The notes under the pieces: generated by a model
Databases searched by the model: none
Told to the model about the DNA's origin: nothing
What the model saw: the letters and a program-made list of their open reading frames with translations, nothing else
Shown: piece by piece, positions 56,686 to 64,000 of the stretch
Numbering within the stretch: the stretch's first letter is position 1
How the letters are laid out: each line of letters opens with the position of its first letter
Program-made: the position numbers and the translations under genes
Source of the DNA: Oscillospiraceae bacterium
GTDB taxonomy: Bacteria; Bacillota; Clostridia; Oscillospirales; Ruminococcaceae
Direction: 5' to 3'
Assembly (NCBI GenBank): GCA_025758045.1
Contig: CP107208.1
Location: 2,604,001 to 2,668,000 of the forward strand
Length of the DNA stretch: 64,000 nucleotides

Positions 56686-57990
56686 TTATTTTCCCACAAT
56701 TTCAGCCCTGCAGCGGCGGCCGTCCCAGGCTCCCAGCATTACGTTTACAATGTCACCGGCCTTGTGGCCCGGTGCGCTGACCAGCACCGGCAGATACTGT
56801 TTGGTGTAGCCGGTAAACAGGGTAGCGGACAGCGGCGTTTCCAGCAGCACACTGGCGGTGTGCCCCTGCATGGCGGCCACCTCGGCGGCACGCACTTTCT
56901 CCACAGCGGCGGTCATGCGGCGGCTGCGGTCCTCTTTTTCGTGTTCCGGCAGCTGGCCGGGGAAGTCGTAAGCCGGAGTACCCTCGCGGCGGGAGTAGGG
57001 GAAAACATGCACCTTTAAAAAGCGCTGGCCGGTAACAAAGGCCATGCTGGCTTCAAAGTCCTCCTCAGTCTCGCCGGGGAAGCCCACGATCACATCAGTG
57101 GTAAAGCTGACGTTTTCCGCGCCGAACGCCGCCCGCAGCTTGGCAGCAATATCGGCAAACTGGGCGGTGGTATAGGGGCGGCGCATAGCACGCAGGGTCT
57201 TGTCGCAGCCGCTCTGCAGGCTCAAATGGAACTGCGGACAAAGTTTCTTCACCGCCGCCATTCGGGTGATGACCTCGTCGTGCAGCATATCAGGGTCAAG
57301 GCTGCCCAGGCGGATGCGCTCGATGCCTTCGACCTCGGCGGCTTTCTCGATCAGCTCCACCAGGCTGGTGCCGCTGTCGGTGCCGTAGCTGGGCAGGCTG
57401 ATGGCCGTCAGCACCACCTCTTTATACCCGGCAGCAGCCAGGCGGCGCAGTTCCTCCAGGATGCTTTCTTCGTCGCGGCTGCGCACCGGGCCGCGGGCAC
57501 GTGGGATGACGCAGTAGGCGCACTGGCGGTTGCAGCCATCCTCGACCTTGACAAAGGCGCGGGTGTGTTCGGCGAACTTATCCATGGGCAGTTCTTCAAA
57601 CTTTTCGCCCTTCCGGTGGGGGCGGATGTCCACCACCCGCTCGTCCTCGCCGTTCAGCACGCGGGTCACATCGGCCAAAATGGCATGGCGGTTGCCGGAG
57701 CCGGTCACCACGTCGGCTTCCTTGATCTCAGCGGCTTCCTCGGGGAAGGCCTGCGGGTAGCAGCCCGTCAGCACCGTAACGGCACCGGGATTCTCGCGCT
57801 TGGCACGGCGCAGCCATTTGCGGCTTTTCTGGTCGCCGAAATTAGTCACGGTGCAGCTGTTGACAACGTACACGTCGGCCGGTTCCTCGTTGGAGACGAC
57901 CGTATAGCCGTTTTCCTCAAACAGCTGTGCCAGGGCGCCGGTCTCATTCTGGTTCACCTTGCAGCCCAAAGTATAAAAAGTAACCCGCAT
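56686..57990 (-). CDS. mtaB: tRNA t6A37 methylthiotransferase MtaB
   Basis: 434 residues. UPF0004 domain starts TLGCKVNQNETGAL with the first cluster Cys; NSCTVTNFGDQKSRK supplies another and LTGCYPQ a third. The radical-SAM motif is DGCNRQCAYCVIPRARG (CxxxCxxC), and a TRAM domain ends the protein. It converts t6A37 to ms2t6A37 in tRNAs for ANN codons; CKVNQ favours MtaB over MiaB or RimO. Divergent from the carboxypeptidase gene. Confidence 0.94.
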   Translation of the reverse strand: MRVTFYTLGCKVNQNETGALAQLFEENGYTVVSNEEPADVYVVNSCTVTNFGDQKSRKWLRRAKRENPGAVTVLTGCYPQAFPEEAAEIKEADVVTGSGNRHAILADVTRVLNGEDERVVDIRPHRKGEKFEELPMDKFAEHTRAFVKVEDGCNRQCAYCVIPRARGPVRSRDEESILEELRRLAAAGYKEVVLTAISLPSYGTDSGTSLVELIEKAAEVEGIERIRLGSLDPDMLHDEVITRMAAVKKLCPQFHLSLQSGCDKTLRAMRRPYTTAQFADIAAKLRAAFGAENVSFTTDVIVGFPGETEEDFEASMAFVTGQRFLKVHVFPYSRREGTPAYDFPGQLPEHEKEDRSRRMTAAVEKVRAAEVAAMQGHTASVLLETPLSATLFTGYTKQYLPVLVSAPGHKAGDIVNVMLGAWDGRRCRAEIVGK

Positions 57991-58121
57991 AGTTTCTGTG
58001 TTCCTCGTTTTCCTGTGATAATTCTTTTATTATAAAGGAAAAGCCGCTAAAGCGCAATACTAAAACCGCTCGCCGCCGCATAAGCATCTGGTAAACGAAC
58101 TGCCGCGGGGGTGTTGCTGCC

Positions 58122-59327
58122 ATGAAAAAACCTGCCTTTACTCTGGTTCTGTGCCTGCTGTTGGCGCTGCTTACCATGCTGCGCAGCTATGCGGCCGCCG
58201 CCGATGCGCTCCCGCACATCACCCCGGCCGGCACCGACACGCTGGATGTGCCCTGCGCTGCGGCAATCCTCATTGACGAGGATTCCGGCACTGTGCTGTA
58301 CGAGAAAAACGCCGACCAGCAGCGGCCCATCGCCTCTATTACAAAAGTAATGACGCTGCTACTCACCTTTGAAGCGCTGTCCGCCGGGCGCATCAGTTTA
58401 AGCGACACTGTGCCTGTCAGTGAGCATGCCTATCACATGGGCGGCAGCCAGATCTGGCTGGAGCCGGGCGAGCAGATGACGCTGGACGACATGCTGAAAG
58501 CCATCTGCATTTCCAGTGCCAACGATGCCGCTGTGGCGGTGGCCGAATTTGTGGGCGGCAGCGAACCCGCCTTTGTGCAGCAGATGAACGCCCGCGCTGC
58601 TGAGCTGGGCCTGACCAACACCCACTTTGAGAACGCCTGCGGCCTGGACGCCGAGGGACACCTTTCCACCGCCCGCGATGTAGCTATGATGAGCCGGGAA
58701 ATTTTGCTGCACCATGCCGAGGTCCGCAACTACTGCTCCATCTGGATGGACTCTCTGCGGGACGGCGCGACCCAGTTAATCAACACCAACAAGCTGCTCA
58801 AGACTTACAATGGCATCACGGGGCTGAAGACCGGCACCACCAGCCGGGCGGGCGTCTGCATCTCCGCCAGTGCCGAGCGAAACGACCTGCGGCTGATTGC
58901 CGTGGTGCTGGGGGCGGATTCCGGCAAAGAGCGTTTTGCCGCCGCCACAGCCTTGCTGGACTACGGCTTTGCCAATTATGAGAACGTCACCCCGCAGATG
59001 TCTGTCGATGCACCGGAAGCCATCTCTGTCAGCCACGGCACCGCAGACAAAGTCGAGCTTATCTACAGCACGCCGACGCGCTTTTTGATGCCAAAAAATG
59101 CCGCTGAGCCCCTGACTTCAACCATCGAGCTGCCCCGGAAGCTGGCCGCGCCCGTGGCCCAGGGCGCACACTTAGGCACCGTGCAGCTGAGCAGCGGCGG
59201 GGAAGTGCTGGCCAGTTTCCCCATCAGCGCCGCACAGGACGTGGACGCATTGAGCTTCCGCTATTGTTTCGGACGACTAGTCGACAGTTTACTGCTTTAC
59301 CAGGGAGATTTTGTGCAAAATAAATGA
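58122..59327 (+). CDS. D-alanyl-D-alanine carboxypeptidase (DacF/PBP5 type)
   Basis: 401 residues with an N-terminal signal peptide (about 1-26, cleavage near SYAAAADA). Catalytic motifs: PIASITKVM (SxxK, Ser nucleophile), ISSANDAA (SxN) and LKTGTTSRAG (KTG). A C-terminal PBP5-like beta domain (about 290-375) and a short tail (SLLLYQGDFVQNK) complete it; no membrane anchor is obvious. It trims the terminal D-Ala of peptidoglycan stems. Possible sporulation or vegetative role cannot be told apart. Confidence 0.94.
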   Translation: MKKPAFTLVLCLLLALLTMLRSYAAAADALPHITPAGTDTLDVPCAAAILIDEDSGTVLYEKNADQQRPIASITKVMTLLLTFEALSAGRISLSDTVPVSEHAYHMGGSQIWLEPGEQMTLDDMLKAICISSANDAAVAVAEFVGGSEPAFVQQMNARAAELGLTNTHFENACGLDAEGHLSTARDVAMMSREILLHHAEVRNYCSIWMDSLRDGATQLINTNKLLKTYNGITGLKTGTTSRAGVCISASAERNDLRLIAVVLGADSGKERFAAATALLDYGFANYENVTPQMSVDAPEAISVSHGTADKVELIYSTPTRFLMPKNAAEPLTSTIELPRKLAAPVAQGAHLGTVQLSSGGEVLASFPISAAQDVDALSFRYCFGRLVDSLLLYQGDFVQNK

Positions 59328-59356
59328 AAAAGTCATAAAAAAGCACCAGTTTTTGC

Positions 59357-59385
59357 TTGACAATACCGACTTGAAACGGTATCAT
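59357..59385 (+). promoter_or_regulatory. pgi promoter
   Basis: TTGACA (59357-59362), 17-base spacer, TATCAT (59380-59385), 34 bases before the gene. Confidence 0.85.
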
Positions 59386-59419
59386 GGGTGTATAAAAATA
59401 AACAAAGGAGGAGTAAAAG

Positions 59420-60754
59420 ATGGCTGTTGCATTTAATGGCAAGCATCTTGCAAAATTCATCCGTCCTGAAGAATATGAGGCGATCTACCCGCAGGTCGAG
59501 TTAGCCCATAAGCAGCTGGAGACCAAGACTGGTTTCGGCAATGACTTCTTGGGTTGGCTTGACCTGCCTGTTACTTATGACAAGGAAGAGTTCGCCCGCA
59601 TCAAAGAGGCCGCACAGAAGATCCGTTCGGATTCCGATGTGCTGCTCGTCGCTGGTATCGGCGGTTCTTATCTGGGTGCCCGTGCTGTAGTGGAGGCCGT
59701 CAAGGGCCTGTACCACAACGAGACTTCCGACGGCCCGAAGATCTACTTCTGCGGCAACACGATCTCGCCCACCGCCCTGAACGACATCATCAAGCTCACC
59801 AAGGGCAAGCGTTTTTCCATCAATGTCATCTCCAAGTCCGGTACGACTACCGAGACCGCGCTGGCTTTCCGCGTCCTGCGCAAGCTGCTGGAGGATTCCG
59901 TTGGTGTTGAGGAAGCCAACAAGCGCATCTACGCCACGACCGACCGTGCCAAAGGCACCCTCAAGCAGCTGGCTACTGAGCAGGGCTGGCCCACCTTCGT
60001 CGTTCCCGATGACGTCGGCGGCCGCTACTCTGTCCTGACCGCTGTTGGCCTGCTGCCCATCGCCTGCGCCGGCATTGATATTGACGAGCTGATGCAGGGC
60101 GCTGCTGACGGCCTGAAGAAGTTCGGCCAGTGCAGCATCGACAACGACGCTTACCGTTACGCCATGACCCGCAACATCCTGTACCGCAAGGGCAAGAGTG
60201 TGGAGACCCTGGCCTGCTTTGAGCCGGACTTCACCATGATGAACGAGTGGTACAAGCAGCTGTTCGGCGAGAGCGAGGGCAAAGACCAGAAGGGCCTGAT
60301 GCCCACTTCCTGCATCTTCTCCACCGACCTGCACTCCATGGGTCAGTTCCTGCAGGACGGCAGCCGTATCATGTTCGAGACCTATGTCGACGTCAAGCAC
60401 ACCCGTGAGGACTTCTTTATTGAAGAGCTGGAGGGCAACTTCGACGGTCTGAACTTCCTGGCCAACCAGAACATGAGCGTTGTCAACCGCAAGGCTATGG
60501 AGGGTACCATCCTCGCCCATACCGACGGCGGCGTGCCCCTGGGCCTGATCGAAGTGGACAGCCTGTCTGCCCATGACGTCGGTGAGCTGATCTACTTCTT
60601 CTGGCGTGCCTGCGCTGTCTCCGGCTATCTGCTGAGCGTCAACCCCTTTGACCAGCCCGGCGTCGAGAGCTACAAGAAGAACATGTTCGCCCTGCTGGGC
60701 AAGCCCGGTTACGAGGACCGCAAGGCCGAACTGGAAGCCAGCCTGAAAGACTAA
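59420..60754 (+). CDS. pgi: Glucose-6-phosphate isomerase
   Basis: 444 residues, the Bacillus-type length. Interconverts glucose 6-phosphate and fructose 6-phosphate. VAGIGGSYLGARA, NVISKSGTTTETALAFR and GGRYSVLTAVGLLPIA are the phosphosugar-binding signatures, and NQNMSVVNRKAMEGTILAH lies near the C-terminus with catalytic residues. AAAGGAGG lies 9 bases before ATG. The P-loop gene follows after 52 bases without a terminator. Confidence 0.96.
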   Translation: MAVAFNGKHLAKFIRPEEYEAIYPQVELAHKQLETKTGFGNDFLGWLDLPVTYDKEEFARIKEAAQKIRSDSDVLLVAGIGGSYLGARAVVEAVKGLYHNETSDGPKIYFCGNTISPTALNDIIKLTKGKRFSINVISKSGTTTETALAFRVLRKLLEDSVGVEEANKRIYATTDRAKGTLKQLATEQGWPTFVVPDDVGGRYSVLTAVGLLPIACAGIDIDELMQGAADGLKKFGQCSIDNDAYRYAMTRNILYRKGKSVETLACFEPDFTMMNEWYKQLFGESEGKDQKGLMPTSCIFSTDLHSMGQFLQDGSRIMFETYVDVKHTREDFFIEELEGNFDGLNFLANQNMSVVNRKAMEGTILAHTDGGVPLGLIEVDSLSAHDVGELIYFFWRACAVSGYLLSVNPFDQPGVESYKKNMFALLGKPGYEDRKAELEASLKD

Positions 60755-60806
60755 TGGAATACACGCCTGGGATATGGCGTCTCACGAATACAAGGAGGTA
60801 ACCCCT

Positions 60807-61211
60807 ATGCTGAAACTGATCGTTGGAACCAAGGGCTCCGGCAAGACCAAAACCATGATCGACATGATCGACAAAGCTACCAAAACCACTTCCGGCAATA
60901 TCGTTGTCATCGAGAAGTGCATGAAGCTCACCACCGAGATCAACCACGCAGCCCGCTTGGTTGACGTAGATGAGTACGGCGTTGTCGGCGCTGACATGCT
61001 GTACGGCTTCGTGGCTGGCGTCCTGGCTGGTAACTACGACATCACCGAGCTGTTCATCGACGGCATCCTGCGCATCATCGACCACGACATGGCCGCCGCC
61101 GCCAAGGTGCTGGAAGCTATCAACAAGATCACCCCCAACATCGAGGTCGTCGTCACCGTTTCTGCTGACGCTGCCGATCTGCCGGAAGATCTGAAGAAGT
61201 ACGTGATCTGA
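60807..61211 (+). CDS. Small P-loop NTPase of unknown role
   Basis: 134 residues. The Walker A motif GTKGSGKTKT (residues 7-16) opens the protein; TELFIDGILRI could be a Walker B-like strand, and NIVVIEKCMKL an intermediate strand. There is no sensor or DNA-binding domain. Related short clostridial proteins are often misnamed after PilT. AAGGAGG lies 8 bases before ATG 60807. It is likely co-transcribed with pgi and ends at a strong terminator. The function is unknown. Confidence 0.72.
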   Translation: MLKLIVGTKGSGKTKTMIDMIDKATKTTSGNIVVIEKCMKLTTEINHAARLVDVDEYGVVGADMLYGFVAGVLAGNYDITELFIDGILRIIDHDMAAAAKVLEAINKITPNIEVVVTVSADAADLPEDLKKYVI

Positions 61212-61237
61212 TAGGCGCAACTTACTAAAGAACTTTT

Positions 61238-61271
61238 CAGGGCGGGGAAGTCTTCCCGCCCTGATTTTTTG
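61238..61271 (+). terminator. Terminator of pgi and the P-loop gene
   Basis: CAGGGCGGG, loop GAAGTCTT, CCCGCCCTG, then ATTTTTT. Confidence 0.92.
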
Positions 61272-61311
61272 GTAAAAACACAAAAAATCACATTTTTTTG
61301 TGTTTTAGCTG

Positions 61312-61340
61312 TTGACAAGCCCCTTGTACTTGTGTATACT
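61312..61340 (+). promoter_or_regulatory. Promoter of DUF177-rpmF
   Basis: TTGACA (61312-61317), 17-base spacer, TATACT (61335-61340). Confidence 0.88.
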
Positions 61341-61366
61341 ATTTAAGCAACCTTTTGAGGTGTACT

Positions 61367-61867
61367 ATGCAATTTGATCTTCGAGCTTTTCTAGAGGGTG
61401 CCCGAAAACCTTACGAGGCACATTTTCAGGCAGACCTCACGCAGTCCGATTTTGGCGGCTATACGCTGGCTGCCCCGGCTGAATGTGACTTTACGGCAAC
61501 GCCCACCGATGATGGCGCGGCGTTGCTATTGTGTGTAAAGGCACAGATTCATGCCGAGTGCGCCCGCTGTCTTGAACCACTCACTCAAGATTACTGCTTT
61601 GAGCGCGACTACCTGATCCTGCCAAGGGATTTAGAAGACCCGGATTTTGAACTGCCCTGCAACGAACAAGGCTGCATTGACCTCGATGAGCTGGTCTATC
61701 AAGAGCTGATCTTCGAGGTTCCGGCAGTGCTGCTGTGCAGTGCTGATTGTCAAGGTCTATGCCCCATTTGCGGCAAAAAGAAGGCCGCAGGTTGTACCTG
61801 CAAGCCCGCAGCCGACGCTGCGCCCGTAGATGCCCGGCTTAGCATACTAAAACAACTACTCAGTTGA
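61367..61867 (+). CDS. YceD/DUF177 family protein
   Basis: 166 residues. The central CARCLEPLTQDYCFERDYLILP and the C-terminal CSADCQGLCPICGKKKAAGCTC match the DUF177 pattern, with two zinc-binding-like Cys clusters. The family is nearly always encoded before rpmF, as here, and is implicated in 23S rRNA accumulation in plants and E. coli. GAGGTG lies 6 bases before ATG 61367. Confidence 0.92.
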   Translation: MQFDLRAFLEGARKPYEAHFQADLTQSDFGGYTLAAPAECDFTATPTDDGAALLLCVKAQIHAECARCLEPLTQDYCFERDYLILPRDLEDPDFELPCNEQGCIDLDELVYQELIFEVPAVLLCSADCQGLCPICGKKKAAGCTCKPAADAAPVDARLSILKQLLS

Positions 61868-61891
61868 ATTTCACCAAGGAGGTGTCCGATT

Positions 61892-62077
61892 ATGGCTATC
61901 GTACCTAAGAGAAAGCATTCTCAAGCTCGCCGCGACAAACGTCGTTCTAATGTCTGGAAACTGGAGGCGCCGACGCTGGTGAAGTGCCCGCAGTGTGGCG
62001 AACTGAAGGTTCCCCATAAGGTTTGCGGCAAGTGTGGCTACTACAAAGGCCAGGAAGTCATCAAGAAAGAGGCGTAA
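61892..62077 (+). CDS. rpmF: 50S ribosomal protein L32
   Basis: 61 residues. AIVPKRKHSQARRDKRRS is the L32 start; two CxxC pairs (CPQC and CGKC) form the zinc-binding form. AAGGAGGTG precedes ATG. It forms an operon with the DUF177 gene. Confidence 0.97.
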   Translation: MAIVPKRKHSQARRDKRRSNVWKLEAPTLVKCPQCGELKVPHKVCGKCGYYKGQEVIKKEA

Positions 62078-62087
62078 GTCTCTTGCG

Positions 62088-62118
62088 TGGGGAGGGCGAT
62101 GCCTTCCCCATTTTTTAT
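62088..62118 (+). terminator. rpmF terminator
   Basis: TGGGGAGGGC, loop GAT, GCCTTCCCCA, then TTTTTTAT. Confidence 0.92.
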
Positions 62119-62153
62119 TGTTGTGTTATTTTTAACGAAAGGGGGCCTGCCGC

Positions 62154-63503
62154 ATGCCTTTGTATGTAACCAAGATCGACGAGGGATCACCCGCGCAAAA
62201 GTTAGGGCTATCCTTAGGCTGTGCATTGCTGGCCGTTGACGGCCACCCCCTGAACGATGCGCTGGACTATCAGTTCTACACCACCCCGGCCGTATTCTCG
62301 CTGGATGTATGCGAGAACGAGCAGCACCGTACCATCCAGGTGCAAAAAGGGGAGTATGAACCCTTAGGCTGCAACTTCAAGACCTATCTAGGCGATGAAA
62401 AGCACAGCTGCTCCAACCATTGCATGTTCTGCTTCATCGACCAGCTGCCGCCCGGCATGCGCGCCCCGCTGTATTTTAAGGATGACGACGAGCGCCTGTC
62501 CTTCCTGTTTGGCAACTATATTACGCTGACCAACCTGACGGACCACGAGATCGACCGCATCATCCAGATGCACATCAGCCCGATCTTCGTCTCGGTACAC
62601 ACCACCAACCCGGAGCTGCGGGTGCGGATGCTGGCCAACAAACGCGGCGGCGAGGTATTAAAATACCTGCCCAAGCTGGCTACCGGCGGCATCGAGCTGA
62701 ATTGTCAGCTGGTTCTCTGCCGCGGCATCAACGATGGCGACGAGCTGCGCCGCACATTGACCGACCTGCTGGCGCTGCGCCCCCAGGTGGGCAGTATCGC
62801 CGCTGTGCCCGCCGGCGTCACTGACTACCGCGACAAACTGTACAAGCTTACGCCTTATGATAAGGAAAGCGCCGCTGCCACGCTGGACATTCTGGAAGAG
62901 TTCAGCATGAAGTGCCGCGCCGAGTACGGCCGCAGCGTCATCTACCCCAGCGACGAATGGTACCTGACCGCCGAGCGGGAGATTCCCGCAGCGGAATTCT
63001 ACGACGAATTTGCCCAGTTGGAGGACGGCGTGGGCATGTGGCGGCAATACCATGATACTTTTTTAGAGGAACTGGAAAACTACCGCGGCCTGGTGCTGCC
63101 CCACAGCCTGGACGTTGTTACCGGCACGCTGGCCGCCCCGCTGATCGAAGATTGCGCCAACACACTGATGCAGCGTTACCCACAGGTGAAGATTGCTGTG
63201 CATGCCATCCGCAACGATTACTTCGGCGGCAATGTCAGCGTGGCGGGCCTTGTTACCGGCACCGACATCATCAAGCAGTGCAAAGACAACCTGCAAAGCG
63301 ATACGATTGCCGTGCCGGAAGTAATGCTGCGGGATGAAAAAGATCGTTTTCTCGATGATATTACACTGTCGCAGCTGGGCGAAGCCCTGGGCTGCCGCGC
63401 CATATGCATCCCCACCGACGGTGCCGGGTGCTGCCGCGCGTATTTAAGCTCACACAAGCGCAAGATCAAACTTATGAAGAAAGAGAAGAGGGAGGAAAGC
63501 TGA
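62154..63503 (+). CDS. Radical SAM DUF512 protein with PDZ domain
   Basis: 449 residues. An N-terminal PDZ-like domain (about 1-65, GSPAQKLGLSLGCALLAVDG) precedes CSNHCMFCFIDQLPPGMR, the CxxxCxxC radical SAM motif of the DUF512/YtxH-type family; a C-terminal DUF512 domain (about 275-440) follows with VTGTLAAPLIEDCA. In Clostridia this gene regularly precedes der, as here, and a role in ribosome assembly or RNA modification has been suggested by neighbourhood only. Start ATG 62154 after AAAGGGGG. Confidence 0.9.
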   Translation: MPLYVTKIDEGSPAQKLGLSLGCALLAVDGHPLNDALDYQFYTTPAVFSLDVCENEQHRTIQVQKGEYEPLGCNFKTYLGDEKHSCSNHCMFCFIDQLPPGMRAPLYFKDDDERLSFLFGNYITLTNLTDHEIDRIIQMHISPIFVSVHTTNPELRVRMLANKRGGEVLKYLPKLATGGIELNCQLVLCRGINDGDELRRTLTDLLALRPQVGSIAAVPAGVTDYRDKLYKLTPYDKESAAATLDILEEFSMKCRAEYGRSVIYPSDEWYLTAEREIPAAEFYDEFAQLEDGVGMWRQYHDTFLEELENYRGLVLPHSLDVVTGTLAAPLIEDCANTLMQRYPQVKIAVHAIRNDYFGGNVSVAGLVTGTDIIKQCKDNLQSDTIAVPEVMLRDEKDRFLDDITLSQLGEALGCRAICIPTDGAGCCRAYLSSHKRKIKLMKKEKREES

Positions 63504-63504
63504 T

Positions 63505-64000
63505 ATGGCAAAACCGATCGTAGCCATTGTGGGCCGCCCCAACGTGGGCAAATCCACAATTTTCAATAAGCTGACCGGCCAGCGTCTCGCTATTGTCGAA
63601 GACACCCCCGGCGTTACCCGCGACCGTATTTTCTGTGACTGCGAATGGAGCGGTCACAAGTTCCTGCTGGTGGATACCGGCGGTATCGAGCCCCGCATCG
63701 ACGATGGCCTGCTGGCCCACATGCGTGAGCAGGCCCAGCTGGCCATCGATTCCGCCGATTGCATCGTCATGGTCACCGAGCTTTCTGCTGGCGTGACCCC
63801 GCAGGACCAGGACGTCGCCAGCATGCTGATGCGCAGCGGCAAGCCCGTAGTGCTGGCTGTCAACAAGTGCGACAAGGTCGGTGAGCCGCCTATGGAGCTG
63901 TACGATTTCTACAGCCTCGGCCTGGGCGAGCTGATCCCCGTTTCCGGCGTGCATGGCCACGGCACCGGCGACCTGCTGGACGCCGTCTGCGCTCATCTCA
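63505..64000 (+). CDS. der: Ribosome-assembly GTPase Der, 5' part
   Basis: The first 165 codons lie in the window; the rest is beyond its end. G1 motif GRPNVGKSTIFNKL (about residues 9-22), G2/G3 TPGVTRDRIF and DTGG, and NKCD (G4) of the first GTPase domain are seen. Der has two tandem GTPase domains and a KH-like domain; it acts in 50S assembly. GGAGG lies 9 bases before ATG 63505, one base after the DUF512 stop. Confidence 0.95.
   Translation, partial: MAKPIVAIVGRPNVGKSTIFNKLTGQRLAIVEDTPGVTRDRIFCDCEWSGHKFLLVDTGGIEPRIDDGLLAHMREQAQLAIDSADCIVMVTELSAGVTPQDQDVASMLMRSGKPVVLAVNKCDKVGEPPMELYDFYSLGLGELIPVSGVHGHGTGDLLDAVCAHL

Overview
The window reads as a chromosomal segment of a GC-rich, low-oxygen Firmicute of the class Clostridia, most likely the Oscillospiraceae/Ruminococcaceae (Gemmiger/Subdoligranulum/Faecalibacterium-like). 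This is inferred from gene order and content: scpA-scpB-DUF2953-gerW-rluB, tepA-ftsK/spoIIIE, the SRP RNA-dnaX-ybaB-recR block, smpB-ssrA, murA-walJ-rlmH, DUF177-rpmF, radical SAM DUF512-der, a redox repressor Rex and a monomeric [FeFe]-hydrogenase. Near-consensus sigma-A promoters (TTGACA-17-TATAAT) and strong GGAGG sites are everywhere. No species can be named without a search.

Layout. 1-2.2 kb: tail of a TraX-like membrane protein and a two-component system. 2.2-6.6 kb: sfsA, a membrane-anchored Thr/Pro-rich protein, a candidate small RNA, secG and rnr. 6.7-13 kb: a small hydrolase, tRNA-Ser, a cation/proton antiporter, a DUF975 protein, and the Ser/Thr symporter sstT lying between two outward-facing copies of tRNA-Leu(CAG); then an AraC regulator. 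13-19.9 kb: tdk, rex, a ClpP-like protease, ftsK and a ComEC-like metallohydrolase. 19.9-23.8 kb: methionine/folate block metF, a separate methionine-synthase reactivation protein and metH. 23.9-27.8 kb: SRP RNA, dnaX, ybaB, recR, smpB, tmRNA. 27.9-35.1 kb: sugar-nucleotide reductase, pta, an AT-rich methyltransferase element, luxS, pyk, deoB. 35.1-40.2 kb: YdcF, an esterase, a GT-C-like membrane protein, an ATP-grasp enzyme, a DUF4250 micro-protein, a structured RNA and rpmB. 40.4-44.5 kb: site-2 protease, scpAB, gerW, rluB. 44.6-47.8 kb: a three-gene biotin-dependent carboxyltransferase operon. 47.9-53.6 kb: RluA-type synthase, M23 endopeptidase, murA, walJ, rlmH. 53.6-54.9 kb: a complete IS3-family element. 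54.9-64 kb: hydrogenase, mtaB, a D,D-carboxypeptidase, pgi, a P-loop protein, DUF177-rpmF, DUF512 and the start of der.

How the genes work together. The metabolic genes (pgi, pyk, pta, hydrogenase, biotin carboxyltransferases, Rex) fit a fermenting anaerobe that balances NADH through H2 and acids. Palindromes shaped like Rex operators overlap the -10 boxes of both rex and the hydrogenase, linking the two. The rest is mostly housekeeping: translation and RNA quality control (smpB, tmRNA, rnr, L28, L32, rRNA modification), chromosome segregation and cell-wall synthesis.

The points most worth following are a candidate small RNA with an exposed anti-Shine-Dalgarno tract (3.85 kb), a roughly 170-nt long-range hairpin RNA upstream of the DUF4250/ATP-grasp genes (39.8 kb), a transcarboxylase-like operon without biotin carboxylase or membrane decarboxylase (44.6 kb), and two unrelated insertions (30.3 and 53.6 kb), each sitting in the loop of a bidirectional terminator between convergent genes.
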